From: Oscillospiraceae bacterium
GTDB lineage: Bacteria > Bacillota > Clostridia > Oscillospirales > Oscillospiraceae
Direction of reading: 5' to 3'
Assembly (NCBI GenBank): GCA_017632775.1
Contig: JAGBQR010000006.1
Span: forward strand, 1 to 41,599
Length of the DNA stretch: 41,599 nucleotides
Positions 14,871 to 23,522 of this stretch are shown here, one piece after another. Position numbers and translations under genes: made by a program. The notes under the pieces were generated by a model. It searched no databases. It had not been told where the DNA came from and worked only from the letters and a program-made list of their open reading frames with translations. Within the stretch, counting starts at the first letter, position 1. Each line of letters starts with the position of its first letter.

Positions 14871-16958
14871 TTGGTTACATTGAAGATCGACGGGAGATCC
14901 GTCACAGTCCCGGAAGGGACCTCTGTTCTGGAGGCGGCACTTCAGAACGGGATCTATATCCCTCACCTGTGTCATCATCCTGATCTGCCCGATCTTGCTT
15001 CCTGCAGGCTGTGTCTGGTCGAGCAGGACGGGTCTGAACCTGTTCCTTCCTGTTCACTCGAGGCAAAGGAAGGAATGGATATCCATACGCGAAGCGAAAA
15101 AATCGATGCTCTGCGTTCCCTGGCCATGGAACTCCTTCTCGCCGCCCACCCGGCGGAATGCACCGGCTGCCCCAAGTTCGGCCGTTGTGAGCTTCAGCTT
15201 CTGATCCAGTATATGGATGCCTCCGCCGCACGCATGCGCATGCGTGTGAAACGCGTCCCGACGAATGAAAACCCGCTGCTTCAGCATGAGATGCTCCGCT
15301 GTGTCCTTTGCGGCCGCTGCGTACGTGCCTGCAAGGATCTCCGGGAAGTCGGCGTTCTGCGTTACAACAAGCAGAACATGGAGGTATATGTCGGGACCCT
15401 GCATGACAAACTGCTGGCCGATTCCGACTGCCGCTTCTGCGGAGCCTGCGCAGAAGTCTGTCCTACCGGAGCTATCCGCGACATCCTGAACTACAATGCC
15501 ACGGAAAAGAGAGATACCCTTATCCCGTGCGTGGCGCATTGTCCCGCCCATGCGGAGGTGCCTGAGTACGTGCGTTTCTGCAAACGCGGGGAGTTTGCGA
15601 AAGCCAACGCCGTCATCCACGAGAAGCTCCCCTTCCCGGAGTGTCTCGGACGGGTCTGCAACCACAAATGTGAACTCAACTGCCGTCATCTCGATCTCAA
15701 CGAGGCGGTCTCCATCCGTGAGATCAAGCGCGCCTGCGCCGAGAACGACGATCAGTTCCTCTGGAAGAAAAACGCAAAACAGCTCCCGCCCACTGGGAAA
15801 AAGGTGTGTGTCATCGGCGGCGGCCCTGCCGGTCTCACTGCGGCGATCTACCTGAAGAAACAGGGCCACTCCGTCACTGTGTTCGAAGCGCTTCCGAAAC
15901 TCGGCGGGCAGCTCCAGTACGGCATCCCCGCATACCGCCTGCCGCGGGAGGTCGTGGACCGCGAGACTTCCTACGCAGCCGAGATCGGCGTGGAGATCCG
16001 CTGCGGCGAGCGCATCGACCGGCCGGTCGACATGCTGAAGGACTATGACGCTGTCCTGATGGCTACCGGCACACACAGCGGCACGCGCCTTCCCGTAGAA
16101 GGCAATGACCTGCCCGGAGTGCTCGTCTGCACGGACTTTCTCCGCAACGCTTCGATGGGGACCGAGACCGGAATGGGAAAACGCGTGATCGTCCTCGGCG
16201 CCGGAAACGTCGCTTTTGACTGCGCGCGCACCGCGGTACGTCTCGGAGCCGAGAAAGTATATCTCGCCTGCAGGAAGAAACTGCAGGATATAAAGGCTGA
16301 TCTGGAAGAGATCGAGCAGGGCAAGGAAGAAGGCGTCGAGTTCCTGGATGGCCGGACATTCGATGCCGCAGTCGGGAGCGGACACGTGGAAGGCTTCAGA
16401 CTTTCCCGCATCGCCCGGACCTATACGGACGGATCCGGCAGATCCGTTGTGGAAACGGAGCCTGATTCCCAGGAGACGGTCGACGTGGACACTGTGATCT
16501 TCGCCGTAGGCCAGCGCAGCGCGCTCAGCCCGGAATGCGGTCTGGAGCTCGGAAGGGCAAACTGCGTGGCCGTAAAGGAAAACAGCAGCGCCGCTTCGGT
16601 CGAGGGCATCTTCGCCTGCGGTGATGCCGTGACCGGGACAAAATCCGTGGTCGAGGCGATCGCCGCCGCGCGGCAGGCCGCATCCGAGATCGACCTTTTC
16701 CTCGGCGGAGACGGGGATATCCGTGAGGTCCTTGTAGATCGCGAACCGCACGATCCGGCTATCGGTCATATCGAAAACTTTGCCAGGATCCCCAGGAATG
16801 AACCGGCTGTCGCTTCTCCGGAAGAGCGCAGATCCAGCTTTTCACAGATCTCCGCGGGTCTCTGCAGCAAAGCGTGTGAAGAAGCCGGCCGTTGCCTCCA
16901 GTGCGATCTTCGCTTCGATATCGCACCGGCACGTCCGTGGACCAATTACCAGGGTTAA
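14871..16958 (+). CDS. Multi-cluster iron-sulfur flavoprotein: NuoG-like N-terminus fused to GltD-like NAD(P)H oxidoreductase
   Basis: 695 residues. In order: a [2Fe-2S] ferredoxin domain (Cys 34, 45, 48, 61); a NuoG-type His-Cys cluster (His93, Cys97, 100, 106); two [4Fe-4S] sites (Cys 144/147/150/154 and 187/190/193/197); a Cys-rich adrenodoxin-reductase/DPD-like helical domain (220-290); then an FAD and NAD(P) module as in glutamate synthase small subunit (GGGPAG 316-321; GAGN 443-446). It should move electrons between NAD(P)H, FAD and a chain of clusters. The start is TTG at 14871, chosen because GGAGG lies 8 bases upstream and the protein then begins MVTLKIDGRSVTVPEG; a GTG at 14856 overlaps that site. 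Expected partners are the next two genes. The substrate is unknown. Confidence 0.85.
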   Translation: MVTLKIDGRSVTVPEGTSVLEAALQNGIYIPHLCHHPDLPDLASCRLCLVEQDGSEPVPSCSLEAKEGMDIHTRSEKIDALRSLAMELLLAAHPAECTGCPKFGRCELQLLIQYMDASAARMRMRVKRVPTNENPLLQHEMLRCVLCGRCVRACKDLREVGVLRYNKQNMEVYVGTLHDKLLADSDCRFCGACAEVCPTGAIRDILNYNATEKRDTLIPCVAHCPAHAEVPEYVRFCKRGEFAKANAVIHEKLPFPECLGRVCNHKCELNCRHLDLNEAVSIREIKRACAENDDQFLWKKNAKQLPPTGKKVCVIGGGPAGLTAAIYLKKQGHSVTVFEALPKLGGQLQYGIPAYRLPREVVDRETSYAAEIGVEIRCGERIDRPVDMLKDYDAVLMATGTHSGTRLPVEGNDLPGVLVCTDFLRNASMGTETGMGKRVIVLGAGNVAFDCARTAVRLGAEKVYLACRKKLQDIKADLEEIEQGKEEGVEFLDGRTFDAAVGSGHVEGFRLSRIARTYTDGSGRSVVETEPDSQETVDVDTVIFAVGQRSALSPECGLELGRANCVAVKENSSAASVEGIFACGDAVTGTKSVVEAIAAARQAASEIDLFLGGDGDIREVLVDREPHDPAIGHIENFARIPRNEPAVASPEERRSSFSQISAGLCSKACEEAGRCLQCDLRFDIAPARPWTNYQG

Positions 16959-16972
16959 AGGAGGGAGCGACC

Positions 16973-17797
16973 ATGACACGTGAAGAAGCCATACTCAGAA
17001 TGCAGGACATCGGCTGCTACAACCCTGATGTCGTAGACCATGCCGAGTGGAAAGACGGAAAAATCGCCCTTCGCACCGCCGACGGGAAAAGCTTCGATTT
17101 CCCGGCGGACAGCCGCCTGGATGATTTCATCAAGGCGGACGATGTCAAAGCCGTTCTGATCGGACACCGGTTTTATTCTCCGGATATCCTTTCGCTGGAG
17201 CTCAGCGAGGGATTTGACTTCGGGAGCGGAAAGATCACGATCCTCAGCAGCAAAAACTGCATCGTCCGTGCCGTTTCCGCAGAGCTGAACGACCTCCGCA
17301 GCGCCGGGTGCGGGATCTGCACCTTCTGCCGTGAGGGCGGGTTCCAGCTGGCCGGGATCATCGACGCCATGATGAAGCCGGGCGCTGACAGGAAACAGCT
17401 CGATCTTGCGGTCGAACTCTCGGAGGCCATGATGACTTCCTGCAACTGCCCGCTCGGAGCCGAAACAGCTCTGCCTGTTCTTTCCGCGCTGGAGATCTTC
17501 CGCCCCGAATTCGAAGCGCACTGCGGAAAAGGCTCCTGCCCCGCAGGTGAGTGCTCGGCCTTCAGCACGATGTATATCGACCCGTTCAAGTGCACCGGCA
17601 ACGGTGACTGCATAGATGTCTGTCCGGAGGACGCCATCGAAGGCAAGCCCGGATTCATCAGCATGCTGGATGAGTTCGAGTGCACAAAGTGCGGAAAATG
17701 CATCGAAGTCTGCGAGAACGATGCCATCCGCTTCGCCAGCGGCCGGCTGCCCAAGCTCCCCGAGCGGCTCACGAAAGTGGGAAGATTCAGAAAATAA
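16973..17797 (+). CDS. Truncated NuoF-like iron-sulfur protein with two ferredoxin clusters
   Basis: 274 residues. Residues 80-185 match the C-terminal part of NADH dehydrogenase NuoF/HoxF: CGICTFCREGG (113-123) and SCNCPLGAE, holding one [4Fe-4S]. The FMN- and NADH-binding domain that normally precedes it is absent. A ferredoxin domain follows (203-255). Its first motif reads CTGNGDCIDVCP: Asn210 replaces the second Cys, which predicts a [3Fe-4S] cluster. The second, CTKCGKCIEVC, is complete. The ATG at 16973 follows AAAGGAGGG and comes 14 bases after the previous gene. It probably bridges electrons between the upstream flavoprotein and the downstream flavoenzyme. Confidence 0.8.
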   Translation: MTREEAILRMQDIGCYNPDVVDHAEWKDGKIALRTADGKSFDFPADSRLDDFIKADDVKAVLIGHRFYSPDILSLELSEGFDFGSGKITILSSKNCIVRAVSAELNDLRSAGCGICTFCREGGFQLAGIIDAMMKPGADRKQLDLAVELSEAMMTSCNCPLGAETALPVLSALEIFRPEFEAHCGKGSCPAGECSAFSTMYIDPFKCTGNGDCIDVCPEDAIEGKPGFISMLDEFECTKCGKCIEVCENDAIRFASGRLPKLPERLTKVGRFRK

Positions 17798-17836
17798 GGA
17801 AAACACAATACATTTACAGGAAAAGGAGACATCTCA

Positions 17837-19282
17837 ATGAAGAAAATTGAAGTCGAAGTAGCAGTCGTTGCCGGAGGTCCCGCCGGTCTCGCTGCCGCTA
17901 TCACGGCATGTGAAAATGACCGTAAGACCATCCTCTTCGAGAAAAGCAACACGACAGGCGGCGCTGCCAACATGGGCATGGGTGTGCTTGGCATCGATAC
18001 CCCGATCCAGCGCTCCAACTTCAACGACATTGATTTTCAGACCGCGTTTCGCAAACACATGGAGTATACCCACTACCGCGTGAACGGGCCCCTGGTCTCC
18101 GCTTATTTCCGGAAATCGGCCGATACCGTGGAATGGCTGCAGGACATGGGCGTTGAGTTCGCGGGTTCCTTCCGCTACTCCAAGGATTCAGAGGCGACAT
18201 GGCACATCGTGAAGCCGGAAAGCGGCCCCATCGGCCCCCGTGCCGCCAGCGGCATGATCAAGATCATGACCAACCATGCTGTTGAGCTGGGCTGTGAGAT
18301 CTGCTACGAGACTCCGGTCTACGACCTGATCGTGGAAGACGGGAAGGTCTGCGGTGTCCTTGCCAGAGACAAGAACGGAGAAGAGATCGAATGCCGCGCC
18401 AAGGCTGTTGTTGTCGCGACAGGCGGCTTCGGCAGCAGCGCCGAGATGATCAAGGATGAGCTCGGACTCAATCTGGGTGTGGACCAGTTCACCTTCATGG
18501 TCCCCGGTGTCGTCGGTGACGGTCTGAAGATGATGTGGAAAGCCGGCGCCCAGAAATACGGCATGAATATGGAAGTTGCCGGCGGTATCCGCAGCGGCAA
18601 TTATTCCTCGACTGAAATGGTCTTCAGCCAGGCCGATCTTCTTGTCAACCGGGACGGCATCCGCTTCATGCCCGAATCGGATATGCTCAACTCCACCTTC
18701 TTCGGCAATGCGATCGGCGATCAGCCCGGAAGAGTCGCCTATTCGATCATCGACGGTTCCATTGCCAAACGGTATCAGAAATCCGGTTATCCTCATATCA
18801 GCATCGTCCACGGCTCGGAATCCCATGTCAACATCATGGCAGACCTTCAGGCCGCTGAAGAGGATAAATGCCCGACGATCTGGCATGCAGACACGATCGA
18901 GGAGCTTGCCGAAAAGATCGGCATCGATCCGGATGTACTGGCTGAAACGGTCGATGAGTATAACGATGCCTGCGACTGCGGTTATGACTCGCTCTTCGGA
19001 AAGGATCACCAGGATCTCCGTCCGCTTACCGGGAGAGGCGGCTATTATGCTGCGGAATGCCGTCCGGGTGCATACGGCACGATCGGCGGCGTAAAGGTCA
19101 ATGCCAAATGTCAGGTCCTGGATAAGGACTGCCGGCCTATTCCGGGTCTTTACAGCGCCGGGACAGATGCCAACACGATCTACGGTGACAGCTATAACTT
19201 CAAGCTCCCCGGAAACTCCATGGGCTTTGCCGTCAATACCGGCCGTCTTGCCGGAGACGGGATAGAGGATTATCTCGACTGA
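17837..19282 (+). CDS. FAD-dependent oxidoreductase, fumarate reductase / 3-ketosteroid dehydrogenase type
   Basis: 481 residues of the FAD-binding-2 family: an N-terminal dinucleotide fold, FEKSNTTGGAANMGMG (FAD pyrophosphate site), a substrate domain, VVVATGGFG, LVNRDGIRFM, and the C-terminal PIPGLYSAGTDAN and LPGNSMGFAVNTGRLAG. The dinucleotide loop reads AGGPAG (12-17) instead of GxGxxG, the first Gly being Ala. Relatives reduce or dehydrogenate C-C bonds next to a carbonyl (fumarate, urocanate, ketosteroids). No haem domain or secretion signal is seen, so electrons are likely delivered in the cytoplasm by the two preceding proteins. AAAAGGAG precedes the ATG; a terminator follows. The substrate is unidentified. 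Confidence 0.8.
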   Translation: MKKIEVEVAVVAGGPAGLAAAITACENDRKTILFEKSNTTGGAANMGMGVLGIDTPIQRSNFNDIDFQTAFRKHMEYTHYRVNGPLVSAYFRKSADTVEWLQDMGVEFAGSFRYSKDSEATWHIVKPESGPIGPRAASGMIKIMTNHAVELGCEICYETPVYDLIVEDGKVCGVLARDKNGEEIECRAKAVVVATGGFGSSAEMIKDELGLNLGVDQFTFMVPGVVGDGLKMMWKAGAQKYGMNMEVAGGIRSGNYSSTEMVFSQADLLVNRDGIRFMPESDMLNSTFFGNAIGDQPGRVAYSIIDGSIAKRYQKSGYPHISIVHGSESHVNIMADLQAAEEDKCPTIWHADTIEELAEKIGIDPDVLAETVDEYNDACDCGYDSLFGKDHQDLRPLTGRGGYYAAECRPGAYGTIGGVKVNAKCQVLDKDCRPIPGLYSAGTDANTIYGDSYNFKLPGNSMGFAVNTGRLAGDGIEDYLD

Positions 19283-19292
19283 CATGTCGGTC

Positions 19293-19331
19293 AGCAAAAA
19301 AAGAGAGTGCGTCGGCGCTCTCTTTTTTGCT
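19293..19331 (+). terminator. Intrinsic terminator after the redox cassette
   Basis: An A-rich/T-rich flanked hairpin: 19293-19310 pairs with 19315-19331 around GTCG, with one G-T pair and one extra A, ending in six T. It separates the flavoprotein gene from the TIM-barrel genes. Confidence 0.85.
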
Positions 19332-19361
19332 TCTGATTTCCGTTCTTCGTTCATTACTCTG

Positions 19362-19389
19362 TTGACCGGTTTTCGAAATCTTTTATTCC
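19362..19389 (+). promoter_or_regulatory. Weak candidate promoter for the TIM-barrel gene pair
   Basis: TTGACC (19362-19367), 16 bases, TATTCC (19384-19389). TTTATTCCTGCA (19382-19393) resembles, with one inserted base, the TTTATTCTGTA repeat at the ROK promoter, so the pair may share its regulator. Both points are tentative. Confidence 0.3.
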
Positions 19390-19441
19390 TGCATCAGGAT
19401 CTCTTTTATCTCACTATTCTTTTCAGAAAAGGAGCAACATC

Positions 19442-20419
19442 ATGAAACACGGCCTCAGCATGGAAATCGTTGATACGCATAACCAGCAGCCAAACCGCAA
19501 CCGCAGGGAAAGCAAGTACTACTGGGACGAGATCTATACTCTCGTCTCCGCGGGAGGCTTCACGGAAGTTGAAACACCCTATGATCCTCAGTGGGCATTC
19601 GGCGGAAGAAGCGGAGTCCCCCTTGTATATGCGAACGTCCTCGAAAAGGACGGGAGCGCCCAGAATTACCTGAAACGTCTGAACGGATACGGGATCGAGC
19701 GGATCGTCGGCGTACATTATATGCCCGGCATGTTTTTCTCCGGAACCAGCCCTCACTCCAACGGCGCGGTCAGTCTGGACGCATACTTCGGAGCGATGGA
19801 GTATTTCGGAAGAGGCGCTGTCGACTATGTTGCCGATCTCAGCGGGAGCTATGTAACCATGTCCGCCACTCCGAAGATCGGTGAAATTGAAAAAGCCTAC
19901 GGCGAAAATTATGAATCCGGTGCGGAGGATGTCCTGAAGGGAACAGCGGCCGCTGTCGAGCGGCTTGCTTCCTACGCCCGGAGCAAAGGTGTCCGTTTCT
20001 GCCTGAAAAACGAGTTTTACGGGCTTCTTCGCGGAGATAAGATCATTGACTTTGTGAAAGCTCTCAATGAAAAAGTATATCTGGATATCGATACGGCTGA
20101 ATACAAGATTTCCGGATGCTGTCCTGTCCGGGTCATCCGGGAGCACCCGGACCTGATCGGCGTCGTCCATTATTCGGATACTTCCTTCGTCGATGATCAG
20201 GAATGCTACCGTCAGATGAATCCTGAATTCCCGGCTGTCAAGGCTTCCAAGGTCTATCGTGACCTCGGGGACGGCACGATCCATTTCCCGAAAGTCGAAG
20301 CTGCCCTGAAGGACATCGGTTTCACAGGTCACGTGATCGTATCGGCGCGCGATTCCTATGATGTTTCCCGTTCCATTCTTCGCGCGCGTTACTATATCAA
20401 CTCGAAGCTCCCGGAATGA
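19442..20419 (+). CDS. Sugar phosphate isomerase/epimerase-like TIM-barrel protein
   Basis: 325 residues resembling the AP-endonuclease-2/xylose-isomerase-like TIM-barrel family, which isomerises or epimerises sugars, inosose or related carbonyl compounds with a divalent metal. Candidate metal-site segments are FCLKNEFYG (Glu on a strand), VYLDIDTAEYK, VVHYSDT and HVIVSARDS in the places of the usual Glu, Asp/His, His and Glu ligands; the last Glu position reads Ser-Ala-Arg-Asp, a deviation. AAAAGGAG precedes the ATG. The second TIM-barrel gene follows after 52 bases. The two proteins are only distantly alike, so they may catalyse successive steps or form a heteromer. Substrate unknown. Confidence 0.7.
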   Translation: MKHGLSMEIVDTHNQQPNRNRRESKYYWDEIYTLVSAGGFTEVETPYDPQWAFGGRSGVPLVYANVLEKDGSAQNYLKRLNGYGIERIVGVHYMPGMFFSGTSPHSNGAVSLDAYFGAMEYFGRGAVDYVADLSGSYVTMSATPKIGEIEKAYGENYESGAEDVLKGTAAAVERLASYARSKGVRFCLKNEFYGLLRGDKIIDFVKALNEKVYLDIDTAEYKISGCCPVRVIREHPDLIGVVHYSDTSFVDDQECYRQMNPEFPAVKASKVYRDLGDGTIHFPKVEAALKDIGFTGHVIVSARDSYDVSRSILRARYYINSKLPE

Positions 20420-20471
20420 TCCGGGCTGAAGAATAAAGAATCAGCCGCTTTTCGGCAGAATGGAGAATACT

Positions 20472-21398
20472 ATGGCTAATATCATGCTCTCACATATGAA
20501 TCACTGGAAGACCATCCCCTATAAGAAGATCGACAATTTCCGTGAATACTATTACGAGGACAGATCCAATAACGTGTATTTTCAGGACTGGGACAGGATC
20601 CTTCGTTATCACAAGGCTCTCGGGTATGACGGGATCGAGCTCGCTCCATGGGACATGCATGAAATGATGGCCCTTTTCGGAACGCCTGAGAATTTCCGTG
20701 ATTTTGCCGCCGATCACGGACTGAAGATCAGCGGTATGTTCCATGGGGTGGAAGGCGCGCATATCGCCTCCAATTATGACGCGATCATCGAATCCGGCAA
20801 AGCAGCGGTGGATCTGATCGAGAGATTCGGAGGGGAAACGATGGGCACCTGTCCCGGCAGCGATTATGCCAGCGCTCCCGGTCCTCTCTCCGAAGAGGGT
20901 GTGCGCAATGTCGGGAAGGTCCTGGATGAGATCGGCCGTTACGCCGTCGATCACGGGGTCCGTCTTGGCATCCACAATGAGTTTTTCTGTTCCATCAACA
21001 AGGAAAACCATCGGCATCTTCTGGAGATCACCGATCCACGGTATACCTTCTACTACCTTGACACGGCACAGATCTCCATCATCGGGGAGGATCTCCTGAA
21101 ATTCTACGAGGATTACCATGAGAGAATGTGCGGTTTTCATCTGAAGGACACAGCCGATCCCAAACTTCCTGACTATATTCGCTACAGTCCCCATGTGGAG
21201 ATCCAGGAGGACGGACACCGCTGGTTCTGGGAGCCGGGTGAAGGCGTTCTCGATTTCCCCGGACTCTGGGCGCTCATGAAAAAATACGGATTCAAAGGAT
21301 GGGTATCCGTGGAGGATGACGGCACGCCTGATCTGCTGGCTTCCATGGCTCTCTCCTCCTATTATGTCATGAACAAACTCAAACCGATCTACTGGTAA
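20472..21398 (+). CDS. Sugar phosphate isomerase/epimerase family TIM-barrel protein
   Basis: 308 residues, clearer family match than its neighbour: YDGIELAPWDM (strand with Glu), GIHNEFFCS (Glu ligand), YYLDTAQISI (Asp), CGFHLKDTA (His) and GWVSVEDDG (Glu), the typical spaced metal ligands of xylose-isomerase-like barrels. The ATG at 20472 was preferred to the ATG at 20460 because GGAG (20462-20465) lies 6 bases upstream of it and nothing similar precedes the earlier one. It ends the plus-strand block before a bidirectional terminator. Role inferred as carbohydrate or cyclitol isomerisation, perhaps feeding the upstream redox cassette. Confidence 0.78.
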   Translation: MANIMLSHMNHWKTIPYKKIDNFREYYYEDRSNNVYFQDWDRILRYHKALGYDGIELAPWDMHEMMALFGTPENFRDFAADHGLKISGMFHGVEGAHIASNYDAIIESGKAAVDLIERFGGETMGTCPGSDYASAPGPLSEEGVRNVGKVLDEIGRYAVDHGVRLGIHNEFFCSINKENHRHLLEITDPRYTFYYLDTAQISIIGEDLLKFYEDYHERMCGFHLKDTADPKLPDYIRYSPHVEIQEDGHRWFWEPGEGVLDFPGLWALMKKYGFKGWVSVEDDGTPDLLASMALSSYYVMNKLKPIYW

Positions 21399-21436
21399 GC
21401 GTATTGCCGCCAGGCCGGTCTTCTGTGCCCGCAGAC

Positions 21437-21479
21437 AGAAAGAAAGCGCCGCATCGAGCTGATGCGGCGCTTTCTTTCT
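21437..21479. terminator. Bidirectional intrinsic terminator between the TIM-barrel genes and the ribosomal super-operon
   Basis: A 19-bp perfect inverted repeat (21437-21455 with 21461-21479, loop GAGCT) with A-rich and T-rich outer ends. It ends the plus-strand genes and the minus-strand rplQ transcript, 14 bases after the rplQ stop. Confidence 0.92.
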
Positions 21480-21493
21480 ATTGCAGGTATTCC

Positions 21494-21835
21494 TTATACG
21501 AGTTCGATAACCGCGACTTCCGCTGCGTCCCCGCGGCGTACGCCGATGCGGGTGATGCGGGTATAACCGCCGTTACGCTCCGCATACTTCGGGGCGATCT
21601 CGTCAAACACCTTTTTGGCAACATCTTCGCGCGTAATGAAGGCGAGAGCCTGCCGGTAGGATGCCAGATCCTTTTTCTTCCCGAGAGAAATCATCTTCTC
21701 CGCCATCGGGGCGATCTCCTTCGCACGGGTGATGGTGGTTTCCATGCGTCCGAGATCCAGCAGATCCGTAACCTGCTGACGAAGCATTGCGTTGCGCTGT
21801 GCACTCGTCTTTCCGAGTTTTCTTGTTCCGGGCAT
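21494..21835 (-). CDS. rplQ: 50S ribosomal protein L17
   Basis: 113 residues, the short bacterial L17, near the peptide exit of the large subunit. It begins [19 protein letters not shown] and contains the family core [11 protein letters not shown] and [25 protein letters not shown] (in part). AAAGGAGG lies 9 bases before the ATG. Last gene of the alpha block, 15 bases after rpoA, followed by a strong terminator. Confidence 0.97.
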   Translation of the reverse strand: MPGTRKLGKTSAQRNAMLRQQVTDLLDLGRMETTITRAKEIAPMAEKMISLGKKKDLASYRQALAFITREDVAKKVFDEIAPKYAERNGGYTRITRIGVRRGDAAEVAVIELV

Positions 21836-21850
21836 ATTGCATTTCCTCCT

Positions 21851-22795
21851 TTAATCCTCGGATGCCAGAGACAAGCCCAGCATAGCCAGCTTCTGCATGA
21901 CTTCTTCCAGGGACTTGCGGCCGAGGTTGCGGACCTTGATCATTTCATCCTGTGTTTTGCTGACAAGGTCTTCCACTGTATTGATATTTGCGCGCTTGAG
22001 GCAGTTGAAGCTTCTCACAGACAGATCCAATTCCTCGATGGTCATCTTCAGGATCGTGTCCGGCTCATCGTTGACCGGTTCCTTGATGGTCGTATCCGCA
22101 TCAAGATTATCAGACAGATCTGTAAAAAGAGTAAAGTGGTCACAGAGAATCTTTGCTCCCAGCGATACTGCATCGCGGGCACTCATCGTTTTATCCGTCC
22201 ACACTTCCATCGTCAGCTTGTCGAAATCCGTCTGGTTTCCAACACGGGTATTCTCCACAGAGTAGTTCACCTTCAGGACCGGCGTGAAGATGGAATCGAC
22301 CGGGATCGTTCCAATGGGTGTCTGTGCGTTTTTGTTCCTTTCTGCAGAAACATAGCCTCTGCCGTGATCGAAGACGAGCTCCATGCTGAGAGCTCCGTCC
22401 GGACCGAGGGAGGCAATGGGCTGTTCGGGATTCAGAACCTCGACTTCCGCATCTGCCTTGATATCTCCTGCCGTAACAACGCCTTCGCCGTTTGCCTCGA
22501 TATATACGGTTTTCGGACCTTCACTGTAAAGGCGGACAATGATGCTCTTGACATTCAGAACGATCTCTGTGACATCTTCCTTTACACCGGGGATCGTGGA
22601 AAACTCATGCTGGATGCCGGCGATCCGGATGGATGTGCAGGCTGTTCCGGGCAGTGAAGAAAGCAACACTCTGCGCAGTGAGTTTCCCAGAGTCGTACCG
22701 TAACCGCGCTCCAGAGGTTCAACGATGAACTTCCCGTAGGCGGGATCGTTCAGCGGCTCGATGCATTCGATGTGCGGTTTCATTATTTCGATCAT
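21851..22795 (-). CDS. rpoA: DNA-directed RNA polymerase subunit alpha
   Basis: 314 residues, the normal length. The N-terminal assembly domain (about 1-230) includes [22 protein letters not shown], the conserved dimer and beta-contact region. The C-terminal domain (about 245-314), [17 protein letters not shown] and [11 protein letters not shown], binds UP-element DNA and regulators. The ATG at 22795 is 13 bases from GGAGGG; an ATG four codons later is an alternative. The 81-base spacer from rpsD holds a TGCCCT-CGC-AGGGCA hairpin (22827-22841) without a T tract. Confidence 0.97.
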   Translation of the reverse strand: MIEIMKPHIECIEPLNDPAYGKFIVEPLERGYGTTLGNSLRRVLLSSLPGTACTSIRIAGIQHEFSTIPGVKEDVTEIVLNVKSIIVRLYSEGPKTVYIEANGEGVVTAGDIKADAEVEVLNPEQPIASLGPDGALSMELVFDHGRGYVSAERNKNAQTPIGTIPVDSIFTPVLKVNYSVENTRVGNQTDFDKLTMEVWTDKTMSARDAVSLGAKILCDHFTLFTDLSDNLDADTTIKEPVNDEPDTILKMTIEELDLSVRSFNCLKRANINTVEDLVSKTQDEMIKVRNLGRKSLEEVMQKLAMLGLSLASED

Positions 22796-22876
22796 ATTTT
22801 AATCGTAACCCTCCCTGTAATCTTTATGCCCTGCGAGGGCAGCCAGTAAAACGAACTGTGTCTGAGGGTATCTAAA

Positions 22877-23503
22877 TTACTTAGAGTACAACTCAACGAT
22901 AAGATGCTCTTCAATGGGCAGATCGATATCTTCTCTTGCCGGAACCGCTACTACCTTTGCGAGCTGGTTGTTCGCATCATACTCAAGCCATTTGGGTGCG
23001 GGGCGAAACGCGTTTGCCTCGATATTGGCTTTGATCTTCTCAATCCCGCGGCTGGTATCTTTGAGTGCAACGATCATTCCCGGCTTTACCTGATAGCTGG
23101 GAATATTGACTTTACGGCCGTTCACGGTGATATGTCCGTGGCTCACCATCTGGCGGGCTTCCGCACGGCTCATGGCGAAGCCGAGACGATAGACGACATT
23201 GTCAAGTCTGCTCTCCAGAATAGCGAGAAGATTCTCACCGGTCTGGCCCGGGCGCCGTTCTGCCATGTCGAAATAGCTGCGGAACTGGTTCTCAAGAACA
23301 CCGTAGAATTTCTTGGCCTTCTGCTTCTCGCGAAGCTGCTGCCCGTATTCCGATGTCTTGCTGCGTCCCTGTCCATGCTGACCGGGAGCAAACGCCCTGC
23401 TGTTCATCGGGCATTTTTCACTGTAGCACTTGTCACCCTTCAGAAAAAGCTTCATGCCTTCTCTGCGGCACTGACGGCATACTGCTTCTGTATATCTTGC
23501 CAT
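22877..23503 (-). CDS. rpsD: 30S ribosomal protein S4
   Basis: 208 residues, primary 16S rRNA binder and, in E. coli, translational repressor of the alpha operon. Here the N-terminus carries Cys residues (CRQC, KCYSEKC), the zinc-binding C-plus form. The S4 RNA-binding domain (about 95-160) reads [20 protein letters not shown]. Its location in the alpha block, not elsewhere as in B. subtilis, makes autogenous control through the spacer before rpsM plausible. Confidence 0.97.
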   Translation of the reverse strand: MARYTEAVCRQCRREGMKLFLKGDKCYSEKCPMNSRAFAPGQHGQGRSKTSEYGQQLREKQKAKKFYGVLENQFRSYFDMAERRPGQTGENLLAILESRLDNVVYRLGFAMSRAEARQMVSHGHITVNGRKVNIPSYQVKPGMIVALKDTSRGIEKIKANIEANAFRPAPKWLEYDANNQLAKVVAVPAREDIDLPIEEHLIVELYSK

Positions 23504-23522
23504 TATTCGTTCCCTCCTTCAA

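Noticed and set aside
13686..16769. Very long minus-strand frames opposite the ROK and NuoG-like genes
   Set aside because: They lie antisense to clear protein families and lack family motifs; long antisense frames are common in GC-rich coding DNA.
22796..22876. Hairpin upstream of rpoA as a terminator
   Set aside because: TGCCCT-CGC-AGGGCA is not followed by a T tract on the minus strand, and rpoA must be transcribed with the operon.
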